Positions 15,656-24,688 of a stretch of 64,000 nucleotides of DNA are shown in pieces. A program made the position numbers and the translations under genes. The notes under the pieces were generated by a model. That model was given only the letters and a program-made list of their open reading frames with translations, did no database searches and was not told the DNA's origin. How positions within the stretch are numbered: the stretch's first letter is position 1; each line of letters opens with the position of its first letter. Source of the DNA: Bacillota bacterium (GTDB lineage: Bacteria; Bacillota; Clostridia; Christensenellales; Christensenellaceae); NCBI GenBank assembly GCA_023408315.1, contig JAEYKI010000008.1:641318-705317 (forward strand). The letters are read 5' to 3'.

Positions 15656-16789
15656 TCAGCTCATTTCAGGCACATCCCACAGGCTGAGCGTAGTGCCTAC
15701 GCCCATGCGCACGGCATTTTGGTAGAGGGTCTTGCCCCAGGCAACGTCCTCCACAGGCATGCCGCCAACAGAATACAAAACAATTTCGTCATCGCTTATT
15801 CTGCCTGCTTTTTTGCCATTGATTATATCACCTAAATCATCTATTTGCAAAGCGTTAATTTTTCCTTCATGCACCAGGTCTGTAAATTTGGTCCCAATGA
15901 TGGTGATGGGCCCAAACGTGGGATAGGGATACTCCTCCGCCCAGGCGTTGTACAGTTCCATGTTGTCCACCACTTTTTTGCAGCGGTTTGCAATAAAGTC
16001 GTCGTCAAAATTCACGGTGGCAGGCAGGCATAACAGCGCGCCCTTTTTAATCCATTCTTCTTTAATAAACGGGTAATCCTGCACCAAAACCGGGCTTGAA
16101 GTGGAGACGCATACTATATCGCTGTCCCTCACCGCCGCTTCTATGGAATCCACAACCTCTATATGCCTGATCTGCGGGCATTCCTGTTTTATATACTCCA
16201 TAAACCTGTTCATAGAGGCTTCCCCCCTGCCCTTCACCTTCACCGTATCCAGCTTGGGGCATTCGCACACAAAAGAATGCAGGGCCGTTTTACCCATTAC
16301 GCCCGGGCCCACAATGCCCGCTACCTTTGTGTCTTTCCTTGCCAAAAACCTTGCGCCCACGCCAGACATAGCGCCCGTGCGGTAAGAACTGACCAGGTTG
16401 GCGGACATCAGCGCCAGGGGCAGGGCCGTTTCCTTGTCGTTCAGCATAAGCATCAGTACAGAGCGAGGCAACCCTCTTTTTTTGTTCTCCACGTTAGAGC
16501 CGTACCATTTCATACCGGCAATGTCAAACGCGCCGCCAAGATACGCGGGCATGGCCATAAACCGCCTGTCGCATCCGTTCTTGGGCATGCCCGGGAATTT
16601 TGGTTCATCCGGAAAAGAAACCATTGCGCCGTGAGAATTGTGGTTCTGGCCGCTCATCATATAATCGCCCGCGTTGATCAGCTTTACCACTTCTTCCATC
16701 GTATCCACGCAGCTTTTCATATCCTTTGCGCCTGCGCGTATCAGATCCTGCTCGTTTAAATAGAGAAAATCACATTTTGTACTGCTCAT
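15656..16789 (-). CDS. Ornithine cyclodeaminase / mu-crystallin family protein
   Basis: NAD(P)-dependent enzyme of 377 aa. The family includes ornithine cyclodeaminase, cyclic ketimine (pyrroline-2-carboxylate) reductase and some alanine dehydrogenases. The nucleotide-binding motif is 'VAGIVGPGVMGKTALHSF', preceded by the substrate region 'SSYRTGAMSGVGARFLAR'. It is longer than the usual 320-340 residues, with an N-terminal extension 'KFPGMPKNGCDRRFMAMPAY'. No strong ribosome site was checked beyond a weak purine stretch. A gap of 112 nt separates it from the flavoenzyme genes on the same strand. Context suggests reduction of an imine or cyclic imino acid made by the neighbouring dehydrogenase; the exact substrate is not readable. 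Confidence 0.88.
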   Translation of the reverse strand: MSSTKCDFLYLNEQDLIRAGAKDMKSCVDTMEEVVKLINAGDYMMSGQNHNSHGAMVSFPDEPKFPGMPKNGCDRRFMAMPAYLGGAFDIAGMKWYGSNVENKKRGLPRSVLMLMLNDKETALPLALMSANLVSSYRTGAMSGVGARFLARKDTKVAGIVGPGVMGKTALHSFVCECPKLDTVKVKGRGEASMNRFMEYIKQECPQIRHIEVVDSIEAAVRDSDIVCVSTSSPVLVQDYPFIKEEWIKKGALLCLPATVNFDDDFIANRCKKVVDNMELYNAWAEEYPYPTFGPITIIGTKFTDLVHEGKINALQIDDLGDIINGKKAGRISDDEIVLYSVGGMPVEDVAWGKTLYQNAVRMGVGTTLSLWDVPEMS

Positions 16790-16901
16790 TGCTTTACCTC
16801 AAATATTAAAAAATTCTAAACTGAATCAGTTTTATTTCCAAACCCTTGCCAAAATAGTAACACCAGGCTTTTTATCCGTATAGAAAAAATCGGGCGCTGG
16901 T

Positions 16902-18020
16902 CTATGCCGAAAAACGGTTATAATGCAGCGCGGAAATATCCACCGTGCTCCTGCCCTCCACAATCAGCTTTGCCATCTGGTCGCCTACGGCCGGCGCAAT
17001 GCCAAACCCGTGGCCCGTAAACATGCACGCCAAATACAGGCCGGGCACTTCTTCCACACCGCCCAATACGGGAACGCCGTCCGCGCTCATATCCAGCCAT
17101 CCCGCCCAGGTGCGCACAATCTTTGCTTTCTGTAACCGTGGAATGTAGCTTAAAATTTTTCTACAGATAATAGGTCCGGCAAAGCCGGTGGAAGCCTGCT
17201 CCCCGCTTTGGGCAAACCCCTCATAGCCAGACGCTGCGCCGATTACAAACGAGCCGTGCTCCGTCTGATGCCCGTAAAAATCTCCCTCCGCGGTTCCGAG
17301 CATCTGCCAAAACAGGGGTGGAAACGCCTCTGTCACCAGGGCCTCATGCAACTCTGGCCTCATGGGCAAACGTATACCCACTGTCTTTGCTATTTTCTTG
17401 CTCCCCAGGCCAGCGGCCAGCAGAACCGACTGTCCGCTGTAAACACCGTTTTCCGTCACAACCTGCGAAGCCCTTCCTTTTACCTTTTGAATGGCAAGAA
17501 CATTTGCGCCGGTAACAAACCGCACGCCCAAATCCATTGCCCTTTTATAAAAGCCAAGCGTGGCGGTCAGTGGGTTGGCGTGCCCATCCGTGGGGCACCA
17601 GCTTGCGCATAAAACTTCGCCGGAAAGATGCGGGTTAACCTGCCTCGCTTCCTCTCCGGATATCATTTTTACATCCACCCCGCAGCCGGCCGCATTTTCC
17701 GCCAGATTATTCAAAATCTCCCGGTGCGCCTCCGTCTTTCCCAGCCGCAGATTACCGTCCCGGTGGTACTCCACATCAACACCCAGCTCCTCCGAGAGGC
17801 CTGGCCATAGCCCCTCTATGCCATGCCTGGCAAGGGGGATTTCCCGTTTGTCTCGCCCGCTCTGGCGCACGCCGCCTCCGTTTCTGCTGGAACCGCCGGT
17901 TCCAATGGATTCTCCCCTCTCCAGAACGATGCAGGAGCATCCCATTTTTGCCAGGTAATACGCCGCCGCATTGCCAATAATCCCGCCGCCTATAATAATT
18001 ACTTCCGCACAATTAGACAT
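16902..18020 (-). CDS. FAD-dependent amino-acid/amine dehydrogenase, catalytic subunit (DAO superfamily)
   Basis: Flavoprotein of 372 aa of the DadA/SoxB/HcnC type, which oxidises the C-N bond of a secondary or primary amine such as proline, hydroxyproline, sarcosine or an opine. The N-terminal FAD motif is 'VIIIGGGIIGNAAAYYLAKMG', here cited from residue 7 onward, followed by 'GGSSRNGGGVRQSGRD' and, near the C-terminus, 'MFTGHGFGIAPAVGDQMA'. ATG at 18020 has AGGTGG 5 nt upstream; GTG at 18029 is less likely. It sits 9 nt after the BFD-like gene. In dye-linked dehydrogenases this is the beta subunit. Confidence 0.9.
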   Translation of the reverse strand: MSNCAEVIIIGGGIIGNAAAYYLAKMGCSCIVLERGESIGTGGSSRNGGGVRQSGRDKREIPLARHGIEGLWPGLSEELGVDVEYHRDGNLRLGKTEAHREILNNLAENAAGCGVDVKMISGEEARQVNPHLSGEVLCASWCPTDGHANPLTATLGFYKRAMDLGVRFVTGANVLAIQKVKGRASQVVTENGVYSGQSVLLAAGLGSKKIAKTVGIRLPMRPELHEALVTEAFPPLFWQMLGTAEGDFYGHQTEHGSFVIGAASGYEGFAQSGEQASTGFAGPIICRKILSYIPRLQKAKIVRTWAGWLDMSADGVPVLGGVEEVPGLYLACMFTGHGFGIAPAVGDQMAKLIVEGRSTVDISALHYNRFSA

Positions 18021-18029
18021 AAGTTCCAC

Positions 18030-18344
18030 CTATTTTATCTCGTTACCGAATACTTCCGTTTCAATGGGCCGCATGGGCGCTCTTGCAGTCAGCTCCAGCG
18101 CGCTTACCTTACTTCCAAGTTCCCTGGCTACAACCGCCGCAACCAGCCTGCCGCAAGTCTGGCCCTGGCACAGGCCCATGCCCACCCGTAAATACCGTTT
18201 CACTTCCGCAAGCGTGCGCATGCCGTTGTGCACCGCACGGCGTATATCGCCTTTTGTAATCTCCTCGCATCTGCATATAATCAAATGGTCGTCCGGAGCG
18301 GGCGCAAACGGCGCCTTCGCCGCCATTCTTTCAGTCATTGCCAT
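18030..18344 (-). CDS. BFD-like [2Fe-2S] subunit of the dehydrogenase
   Basis: Small protein of 104 aa with the bacterioferritin-associated-ferredoxin-like fold. Four cysteines bind a [2Fe-2S] cluster: Cys-x-Cys in 'IICRCEEITKGD' and 'GLCQGQTCGRL'. It is probably an electron-transfer subunit between the two flavoproteins. The ATG at 18344 (AAAGG 9 nt upstream) overlaps the preceding flavoprotein gene by 14 nt; ATG at 18353 or 18338 are alternatives. In other organisms this domain is sometimes fused to the large subunit; here it is separate. Confidence 0.88.
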   Translation of the reverse strand: MAMTERMAAKAPFAPAPDDHLIICRCEEITKGDIRRAVHNGMRTLAEVKRYLRVGMGLCQGQTCGRLVAAVVARELGSKVSALELTARAPMRPIETEVFGNEIK

Positions 18345-19932
18345 AGCCAGCATCCTTTCCCGGTTTGTAAAAACGCGCTTTCATTGCAAACTTGCGCGGT
18401 ACTTTGACGGTCAGCAGAATTGTGCGGTCAAACGCGGGCGCGGATTTTACGGAAAGAACCTCAGCCGCGCAGATTGTCGCTCCACTCCGGCTAAGCGCCA
18501 CGCCCATATCCCCCGCCTGGGGCAAAGGATAAAACTCGTATGGCATGGTAACGGCCGCAAAGCCGTCCTCATATTCTTCATTCACCAAAAAGATGGCTTG
18601 CCCCGGGCAATGCGCCACGCACATGCCGCAGCCGCTGCATTTTGCCCCCGGCTCTATGGCCGGCAGCGCCGTAATGTTCTCGCCCACACGTATGCAGTGC
18701 TTGGGGCATGCGTCCTGGCAGGGGTTGCACGGTATATTCTGCGTGCATTCAATCACAGGGTGGATGCCCTTCATCCGCTTTACTCCAGGAAAGCCAAGCA
18801 CCTCTTCGTCCTCCAAATACCCCTTTTTTAAAAGGCTTTTGGATATTTGGTATCCTTCATCCGTCAGTTCAAACGCTTTTCCTTTGTTCCCCGGCGCAAA
18901 CATGCCCTGGCGAAGCGCGCCCAAAGCGTTCTCAAGCGTATCAACCTGCTTTTGTTTTTCCGCCGCTTCCACATATCCAAGGTATTCCGCCACGCAAATG
19001 CCGCTGATGCGCCCCTCTATCATGGCGGAACTGGCTTCCTCAATGCCGGAAACGTCTCCCGCCACAAAAATGCCGGGTATGGACGTCGCCCCATTATCTC
19101 CGCACACAGGCACCTGGCCGCCTTTTGCGGGGTCGTCCTTCATCTCGCAGCCAGCCATCTTTAAAAGCTGGGACATAGGGGAAAGCCCCACCGCCAGGCA
19201 GATGGTGTCCACGTCAAAATGTTTTTCCGTTCCTGGAACCGGCTTCCAGCCCGCGTCCAGTTCCGCAATCACGGCCCCGGCCACCCGGTTTGTGCCTTCC
19301 GCCCGAATAATGGTATGCGATAGGTAGAACGGCACGCCCGTCCTGGCCACCTTGGCCGCGTGCACGCCGTAACCCCCAATCCCCGGCGCCGCGTCCACCA
19401 TGGCCACAATCTCGCAGCCGCACTGCGCAAGCTGGTAGCTAACCACCAGGCCAACGTTGCCGGTTCCCAGCATCAGAATCCGTTTACCCGGCTGTATACC
19501 GTGTATATTGATCATCGTCTGCGCGGCTCCCGCACCAATCACGCCGGGCAGCGTCCAGCCTTCAAAGGGGACTGCGTTCTCAAGCGCCCCCGTGGCTATA
19601 ACCACAGCGTCGGCTTTAAAATGCTTAACGCCTTCGCCAATCCGAACCACCAGTTCACGGTCCGCATAAAGGCCCACCACCGTTGCGTTCAGCACCACCT
19701 GCACGCCCGCTTCTTTTGCATCCTGCAAAAGCTTTTCGCCAATGCGGAAGCCCCGTATTTTCGCCTGGTGTTCCTTTGATCCAAAAAATTTATGTATTTG
19801 TTTAAACAGCTGCCCGCCGGGTTTTTCATTTTCGTCAAACACCGCAACTTTGAGGCCCCGCCCGGCCGCTTCAATTGCAGCCGAAAGGCCGGAAGGGCCC
19901 GCTCCCACGACGATTAGCTCATATCTTTCCAT
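18331..19932 (-). CDS. NAD(P)/FAD oxidoreductase with inserted 4Fe-4S ferredoxin domain, dehydrogenase alpha subunit
   Basis: Flavoprotein of 533 aa of the HcnB / opine-oxidase A / proline dehydrogenase alpha type. FAD site 'ELIVVGAGPSGLSAAIEA' at the N-terminus, second nucleotide site 'RILMLGTGNVGLVVSYQL' near residue 145, and 'ATSIPGIFVAGDVSGIEEA' before the C-terminal part. A ferredoxin-like insertion at about 395-455 has 'CNPCQDACPKHCI' and 'CSGCGMCVAHCPGQAIF', enough cysteines for two clusters. ATG at 19932 with GGAG 7 nt upstream. In an anaerobe, electrons probably go to ferredoxin or NAD rather than to O2. It overlaps the BFD-like gene. Confidence 0.9.
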   Translation of the reverse strand: MERYELIVVGAGPSGLSAAIEAAGRGLKVAVFDENEKPGGQLFKQIHKFFGSKEHQAKIRGFRIGEKLLQDAKEAGVQVVLNATVVGLYADRELVVRIGEGVKHFKADAVVIATGALENAVPFEGWTLPGVIGAGAAQTMINIHGIQPGKRILMLGTGNVGLVVSYQLAQCGCEIVAMVDAAPGIGGYGVHAAKVARTGVPFYLSHTIIRAEGTNRVAGAVIAELDAGWKPVPGTEKHFDVDTICLAVGLSPMSQLLKMAGCEMKDDPAKGGQVPVCGDNGATSIPGIFVAGDVSGIEEASSAMIEGRISGICVAEYLGYVEAAEKQKQVDTLENALGALRQGMFAPGNKGKAFELTDEGYQISKSLLKKGYLEDEEVLGFPGVKRMKGIHPVIECTQNIPCNPCQDACPKHCIRVGENITALPAIEPGAKCSGCGMCVAHCPGQAIFLVNEEYEDGFAAVTMPYEFYPLPQAGDMGVALSRSGATICAAEVLSVKSAPAFDRTILLTVKVPRKFAMKARFYKPGKDAGYGND

Positions 19933-19952
19933 ACTGTTGCTCCAGTTATCAT

Positions 19953-20264
19953 TTAAAATTTGGGCAGCACGCCATACTGCGTCTGAATACGCATGCCTTC
20001 CTTAAGAGGCGTAACGCATGTGCGCACATTTGGCTCTCCGTCCACAATCATCACGCAGTCTGTGCACCTGCCTATGGCGCAAAATATGCCCCTTGGCTGG
20101 CTCAGCTTCCTTGTATGGCGGTGCACCATGATCCCGGCGGCCTTCAGCGCCACCGCAATCGGCTCGTTTTCATAGCCTTCCAGGGTTTCGCCGTCACAGG
20201 TAAACCGCACCTTTCTTCCTTTTTGAATAACGCCCAAAATGGGATGTTCTGTAATTCGATTCAT
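19953..20264 (-). CDS. (2Fe-2S)-binding protein, HcnA-like dehydrogenase subunit
   Basis: Protein of 103 aa. Plant-type-like [2Fe-2S] site 'GIFCAIGRCTDCVMIVDG' with a further Cys in 'NVRTCVTPL'. Equivalent to the small N-terminal subunit of HcnABC and sarcosine-oxidase-like complexes. Start ATG at 20264, 20 nt after the kinase-like gene; a weak GCGGA site precedes it. With the three following genes it makes a four-part dehydrogenase. Confidence 0.88.
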   Translation of the reverse strand: MNRITEHPILGVIQKGRKVRFTCDGETLEGYENEPIAVALKAAGIMVHRHTRKLSQPRGIFCAIGRCTDCVMIVDGEPNVRTCVTPLKEGMRIQTQYGVLPKF

Positions 20265-20284
20265 ATGTATCCGCTTTCCGCCCG

Positions 20285-20887
20285 CTAAAGTCCAAACCGT
20301 ATTTTCGCGCAGAAATATATCAGCTCCGCAGTCCTGTCAATCGGCATGGCGGAACTGTCCACCAGCAGATTACGGTATCGGACAGAGTCAAACCGTTCGC
20401 CGGTGTATTTTTTATAAAAAGAGCTTCTGGCCTCGTCTATTTTCTGGATGTATTTCTCCGCGGACTCCTGCGTAAAGCCAAGGTTTTTAAGGCAGTAATT
20501 AAACCGCGCGTCCTGTGGGGCATAGATAAATACGTTATATAAGTTCTGGTGCTTCGCCTGGCTCAATATAAAGTCCGAGCACCGCCCCACAATCACGCAG
20601 TCTTTTTTTGCTGCAAGATCCACAATTATATTCCTTTGTATCTCAAACAGTTTGGTTTGTTTAATGGCGGCTCCAAAGCCAAGGGGAAACATCATTTTTC
20701 CGTATGCCGTAACTTTGTGGTCGTCGTATTCCGATAACGAATACACGGGCTCTCCCATATTCGCCGCCGCCAGTTCGATTATATCCCTGTCGTAATACTC
20801 AAAGCCCAGTTTCTCCGCCACCATTTTGGCAATGGGCCGCCCAAGGCTTCCAAATTCCCTTGTAACGGTAATTACATTGGTACTCAT
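20285..20887 (-). CDS. Cytidylate kinase-like family protein
   Basis: Protein of 200 aa with the P-loop-like N-terminus of the cytidylate kinase-2 family (PF13189): 'ITVTREFGSLGRPIAKMV', then 'EKLGFEYYDRDII'. Also 'DCVIVGRCSDFIL' and the C-terminal 'YRNLLVDSSAMPIDRTAELI', as in the family. It is not the housekeeping Cmk, whose Walker motif and length differ. GGAG-rich leader precedes ATG at 20887. It lies in the middle of a transport and catabolism operon, after a hairpin. Such proteins are often found beside ABC transporters in Clostridia, but their phosphoryl acceptor is unknown. Confidence 0.82.
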   Translation of the reverse strand: MSTNVITVTREFGSLGRPIAKMVAEKLGFEYYDRDIIELAAANMGEPVYSLSEYDDHKVTAYGKMMFPLGFGAAIKQTKLFEIQRNIIVDLAAKKDCVIVGRCSDFILSQAKHQNLYNVFIYAPQDARFNYCLKNLGFTQESAEKYIQKIDEARSSFYKKYTGERFDSVRYRNLLVDSSAMPIDRTAELIYFCAKIRFGL

Positions 20888-20917
20888 AGGTCCCTTTCTC
20901 TCCTCCGCCGTATTTTA

Positions 20918-20953
20918 TTGTTGAAGCCGCAGAAGAATCCGCGGCTTCAACAA
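20918..20953. terminator. Long hairpin between binding-protein and kinase-like genes
   Basis: TTGTTGAAGCCGC (20918-20930) and GCGGCTTCAACAA (20941-20953) form a perfect 13-bp stem with a 10-nt loop. There is no T run on the minus strand after it, so it more likely protects or processes the transporter part of the mRNA than ends transcription fully. Confidence 0.6.
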
Positions 20954-21005
20954 TTTTAAAAGTTTCTTCCTTTATAAATATATCTCTATTCGTTTTTACT
21001 CAGGT

Positions 21006-22214
21006 TCAGCTTGCAGACGCGCTTACGCTCGGGCTGGCCGCGGTGGCTCCGTCCTTGGTATACTGGGGCGAAGTGCAGGTATACGCCTTTGCATCCGCTT
21101 CCACCTTGGCTTTATCCCAGCTTGTATCCACAAAATCATTGCTGTAGTATTTGCTGGTGTCAATGGCTGTGCTGATAGCGCCCGCCTTCAGCAGGTTGTC
21201 CGCCGCGTTCTGGGCTTTTGTCATATCAAACAGGCCTATTCCCGCTTCAATTGTCTTTTTCTGTTCTTCTTCAGACGTTCCGAATATCTGCATCACGTCG
21301 CCCTTGGTTGCGCCCTGCGCGCCCTTCCAGTCAATCTGCAGGTTGGGGCAGGTCAAAAGGGTAATGTCTGCGGCAGCGTCCGGGTTCAGGTAGCAGAAAT
21401 ACATGGCTTTCGTCATGGCGCGCACAAACTTCTTCACCAAATCGGGGTTAGACTGTATCAGCTCGTCGCTGGTTACAAGAGAATTGGATACCTGCGGGCA
21501 AATTTTATTGCCGTCCAGGTAGTCAAGGTCGTATCCCTGTCCTACCAACTGGTAGTATTCCGAAAGCCATGTCGCCATCGCCGGAGCTTTCCCGGATTTA
21601 ACGGCTTCATAGCGGCCGTCGCCATAGCTTACCATATTCACGTCTTCCAGCTTCATCCCAGCTTTGTCCAGCAGCGGGCTCATCAGGGAAGACCATGCTT
21701 CGTTATACAGTGCAACATCCTTGCCTTTTAAATCGGCCCAGTCTTTAATGCCCGCGCTCTTATTGAGCGCCACGCCGAATATCTGGACGGAATCATAATT
21801 CATAATGGCTTTTACATTGGTAATACCCGCGTCTATGCAGGAATTGTATACGCCGGGCGAGGGATACGCAAACTGCGCGGTTCCGGACGCGACCATTTTT
21901 ACGTCGTCTGCGCCAAGCTGTTCAACATATTTCACCTTGATGCCTTCTTCTTTGAAGTACCCCAGGTAATCTGCAGCGTAGATTGCAAGGTAGTCATAAG
22001 ACTGCAGCGCAGTGGGCGACACGAATGTAACTTCGGTAAGCCCGCCCTCGGCAGACGCGCTTCCCGCAGCTTCCGTAGAAGCCGCCGCACTGGATGCCGG
22101 AGCCGCGCTTTCCGCAGACGATCCGCTTGCAGGTGCGCTGGAGCATGCCGCCAAGCCGGCCACAAGGGCCGTTGCCAAGGCTACACATACAAAAGCTTTT
22201 GCAATTTTGTTCAT
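21006..22214 (-). CDS. ABC transporter substrate-binding lipoprotein, NitT/TauT type (NMT1/THI5-like)
   Basis: Lipid-anchored receptor of 402 aa. Signal peptide with lipobox 'LAACS', then Ala/Ser linker. Core motifs: 'VTFVSPTALQSYDYLAIYAA', 'YLGYFKEEGIKVKYVEQLGA', 'GTAQFAYPSPG' and 'DLKGKDVALYN', typical of SsuA/TauA/ThiY receptors for small nitrogen or sulfur organics. GGAGG lies 8 nt before the ATG at 22214. It is the only binding protein for two ATPase-permease pairs upstream. Confidence 0.92.
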   Translation of the reverse strand: MNKIAKAFVCVALATALVAGLAACSSAPASGSSAESAAPASSAAASTEAAGSASAEGGLTEVTFVSPTALQSYDYLAIYAADYLGYFKEEGIKVKYVEQLGADDVKMVASGTAQFAYPSPGVYNSCIDAGITNVKAIMNYDSVQIFGVALNKSAGIKDWADLKGKDVALYNEAWSSLMSPLLDKAGMKLEDVNMVSYGDGRYEAVKSGKAPAMATWLSEYYQLVGQGYDLDYLDGNKICPQVSNSLVTSDELIQSNPDLVKKFVRAMTKAMYFCYLNPDAAADITLLTCPNLQIDWKGAQGATKGDVMQIFGTSEEEQKKTIEAGIGLFDMTKAQNAADNLLKAGAISTAIDTSKYYSNDFVDTSWDKAKVEADAKAYTCTSPQYTKDGATAASPSVSASAS

Positions 22215-22276
22215 TTGGTTATCCTCCATTTAAATATTTAATTTAAGGAAAGTTATCCTAAAATTTCGTTAACGTT

Positions 22277-23059
22277 TTACCATCTTATCTTTTTTTCCAG
22301 AAGGGAGATCAGCCCATATAGCAGGATGCCGAACACCGCTATAAAAATAATGCATGCCATGGCGTCCGCCGTTTTGGAAAACTGGATCAGGTAGCTGATG
22401 CGGTTTCCAAGCCCTGTATTGCCGCCCACCATTTCCGCGGATACGCCAACGATCATAGACATAATACTGGCAAGCTTGACGCCTGTAAAAATGCCGTGCG
22501 CCGCGTCCGGGAATATGCAGTACTTAAATTGCTGCAACTTGTTCGCCTTAAGGGATTGCATCAGCTCCATGCGCGCAGGGTCCACGTTCAGGAATGCCAC
22601 CACCGCGTTCATATTTACCAGGGGAAATGCCTGTATAATAATGGCCACAATCTTCACTTCCCTGCCCAAGCCCATCGTGAGCATCAGCATGGGCACCAGC
22701 GTAATCATGGGTATGCAGCACATGGCCACAATCAGGGGCGTAAGCGCGGAACCCACCATTTTAAACGAAGCGATGAGCACCGCGAGCCCCAGGCCAATCG
22801 CCACAGCCGAAACAAAACCTATCAGAATATTTGTATACGTTGTGAATATATGCGGCAGCATGTTGATAAAGCTGGGGCCTATCACAACCGCAATATCGCT
22901 TGGCTTGGCGACCATCCATTTGGGTATCCCCTGCGTAACGCAGATAATCTGCCACGCGGCAATCAAAGCCGCTATCAACAGTATTGGAGGCAATGCAATG
23001 CTCACGGCATTGGCGGCCTTTAAATTCCTGTTTGTTTTTCCTACAGCCAGCTCAGTCAT
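22277..23059 (-). CDS. ABC transporter permease, NitT/TauT type (second)
   Basis: Membrane protein of 260 aa with about six helices, BPD_transp_1 fold of the SsuC/TauC group. The coupling region is 'DPARMELMQSLKANKLQQFK' with 'GVKLASIMSMIVGVSAEMV' after it. ATG at 23059 with AAAGGAG 7 nt upstream, 12 nt after its ATPase gene. Pairs with the ATPase at 23072-23872. Confidence 0.93.
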   Translation of the reverse strand: MTELAVGKTNRNLKAANAVSIALPPILLIAALIAAWQIICVTQGIPKWMVAKPSDIAVVIGPSFINMLPHIFTTYTNILIGFVSAVAIGLGLAVLIASFKMVGSALTPLIVAMCCIPMITLVPMLMLTMGLGREVKIVAIIIQAFPLVNMNAVVAFLNVDPARMELMQSLKANKLQQFKYCIFPDAAHGIFTGVKLASIMSMIVGVSAEMVGGNTGLGNRISYLIQFSKTADAMACIIFIAVFGILLYGLISLLEKKIRW

Positions 23060-23071
23060 TTTATTGCTCCT

Positions 23072-23872
23072 TTACTTGATTTGCGCAAGGTTAATCTTGC
23101 CTATCAAATGCTCTATTTCCGCCGTATACCGGGCAAACTTTTCATCCGTTAAAAGCTCCAGGTCGCGCGGTTTATCAAATTCTATTTTTATTTCTGCGGT
23201 CACTTTTCCGGGGTGGGAAGACATTACGTAAACCCGCTGGCTCAGAAGCACGGCTTCCTCCACGTTGTGCGTGATAAAAATAATAGTCATCCCGGTATCC
23301 TGCCATATTTTCAGCAGCTCAAGATCCAGCGTTTCCCGCGCGTTTTCATCCAGGGCCCCAAACGGCTCGTCCATCATCAATATCTCCGGCTTGTGCACCA
23401 TGCCCCGTATAACCCCAATGCGCTGGCTCATGCCGCCCGATATCTCGTCCGGATAGGAATTTGCATATTCCGTCATATTTACATACGCAAGAAGCTTTTC
23501 CGTGGCCTCTTCATATTCTCTGCCTGTAAGGCCGTACACTTTTAAGGGCAGCATTACGTTTTCCTTTACCGTAAACCAGGGGTACAGGTTTGGTACCTGG
23601 AAGATAAACCCCATCTTTTGCACCATTTCCTTGGCAATTGGCTTTGCGTTGTCGTATTCATACCCGTCCACCGTAATTTTTCCGTCGCTGGGCTTAATAA
23701 TGTCGTCAATCAGGCGGATGATGGTAGATTTGCCGCATCCGCTCGGTCCCACAATGGATACAAACTCTCCCCTGCCAAAATGCATATTGATGTCCTGCAG
23801 GGCGAATATGGTATTTCTTTTGGTTTTAAAATTTTTATTGATATGTTCCAATTTTATATGTACGTGTTCCAC
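23072..23872 (-). CDS. ABC transporter ATP-binding protein, NitT/TauT type (second)
   Basis: ATPase of 266 aa, SsuB/TauB group. Walker A 'VGPSGCGKST', signature 'ISGGMSQRIGVIRGMV', Walker B 'ILMMDEPFGALDENARE' and H-loop 'ITHNVEEAVLLSQR' are intact. The start codon is GTG at 23872 with GGAGG 7 nt upstream. It lies 36 nt after the first permease gene. Confidence 0.94.
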   Translation of the reverse strand: MEHVHIKLEHINKNFKTKRNTIFALQDINMHFGRGEFVSIVGPSGCGKSTIIRLIDDIIKPSDGKITVDGYEYDNAKPIAKEMVQKMGFIFQVPNLYPWFTVKENVMLPLKVYGLTGREYEEATEKLLAYVNMTEYANSYPDEISGGMSQRIGVIRGMVHKPEILMMDEPFGALDENARETLDLELLKIWQDTGMTIIFITHNVEEAVLLSQRVYVMSSHPGKVTAEIKIEFDKPRDLELLTDEKFARYTAEIEHLIGKINLAQIK

Positions 23873-23908
23873 GGAAAATCCTCCTTTGCCAAACCGTCTT
23901 TTATGCGT

Positions 23909-24670
23909 TTATTTTTTCCAGGTAACAACCCTTGCTTCTATAATAGTTACGGCCATATACAGCACCACGCCAATGATGGCTGAGATCAGAATGGCCGCAA
24001 ACGCGGTATCGGTTGCCGAAAGCGAAGACGAAATGGCTATGCGGTATCCAAGGCCGCCCTGCCCCACCGATATATCCGCGCTCATGGCGGCAATGGTGCA
24101 CAGAATGCAGCCAAGCTTAAGCCCCGTAAATATCTGGGGCAGAGCGTTTGGCGCGGTCACCCGGAAGAACGACTCCCATTTGCCACACCCAAGCGCCTTC
24201 ATTAAGTCCTGTTTGGCCGGGGGCACATGTATGAACCCGGACAGGCTGTTCACGGCAATAACAGGCGTGCACTGCAATATTACAATCAATACCTTAACGG
24301 AAGGCGATACGCCAATGAGCAGCTTAAAAATAGGAACCAGCGTCGCCATGGGCGTAACCATCAGTATAATCAGTACCGGCGTTATTGCCCGCACCGCCGT
24401 CCTGTTTTGAGAAGAAAAAGCCGCAATGGCAAATCCCAGCGGAACCGCTATCAGGTACCCTGCCATCATAACCTGCAAGGTCGCCAGCATGTCGGGGGCG
24501 ATAATATCCGCATAATGCGCGCCCAGGGCCCCAAATATCTGCGTGGGTTTGGGGAGAAGCGTAAAGGATATATTAAACGCATTGCACGCCGCCTCCCATA
24601 TAATAATTAAAATAATAATCACTATAACCGGCGCGAATATATTCACAAGTCTTGTCTTTGTTGTACTCAT
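23909..24670 (-). CDS. ABC transporter permease, NitT/TauT type (first)
   Basis: Membrane protein of 253 aa, six predicted helices. Coupling motif 'PPAKQDLMKALGCGKWESFF' and 'GLKLGCILCTIAAMSADISV'. ATG at 24670 with GGAGGG 8 nt upstream, 18 nt after the first ATPase gene. Clearly diverged from the second permease, so the two may form a heterodimeric channel or two separate importers. Confidence 0.93.
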   Translation of the reverse strand: MSTTKTRLVNIFAPVIVIIILIIIWEAACNAFNISFTLLPKPTQIFGALGAHYADIIAPDMLATLQVMMAGYLIAVPLGFAIAAFSSQNRTAVRAITPVLIILMVTPMATLVPIFKLLIGVSPSVKVLIVILQCTPVIAVNSLSGFIHVPPAKQDLMKALGCGKWESFFRVTAPNALPQIFTGLKLGCILCTIAAMSADISVGQGGLGYRIAISSSLSATDTAFAAILISAIIGVVLYMAVTIIEARVVTWKK

Positions 24671-24688
24671 TCCGTTTTCCCTCCGTCC

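Noticed and set aside
18545..19327. Plus-strand open frame opposite the FAD/ferredoxin subunit
   Set aside because: No recognisable protein; the minus strand holds unmistakable FAD and 4Fe-4S motifs.
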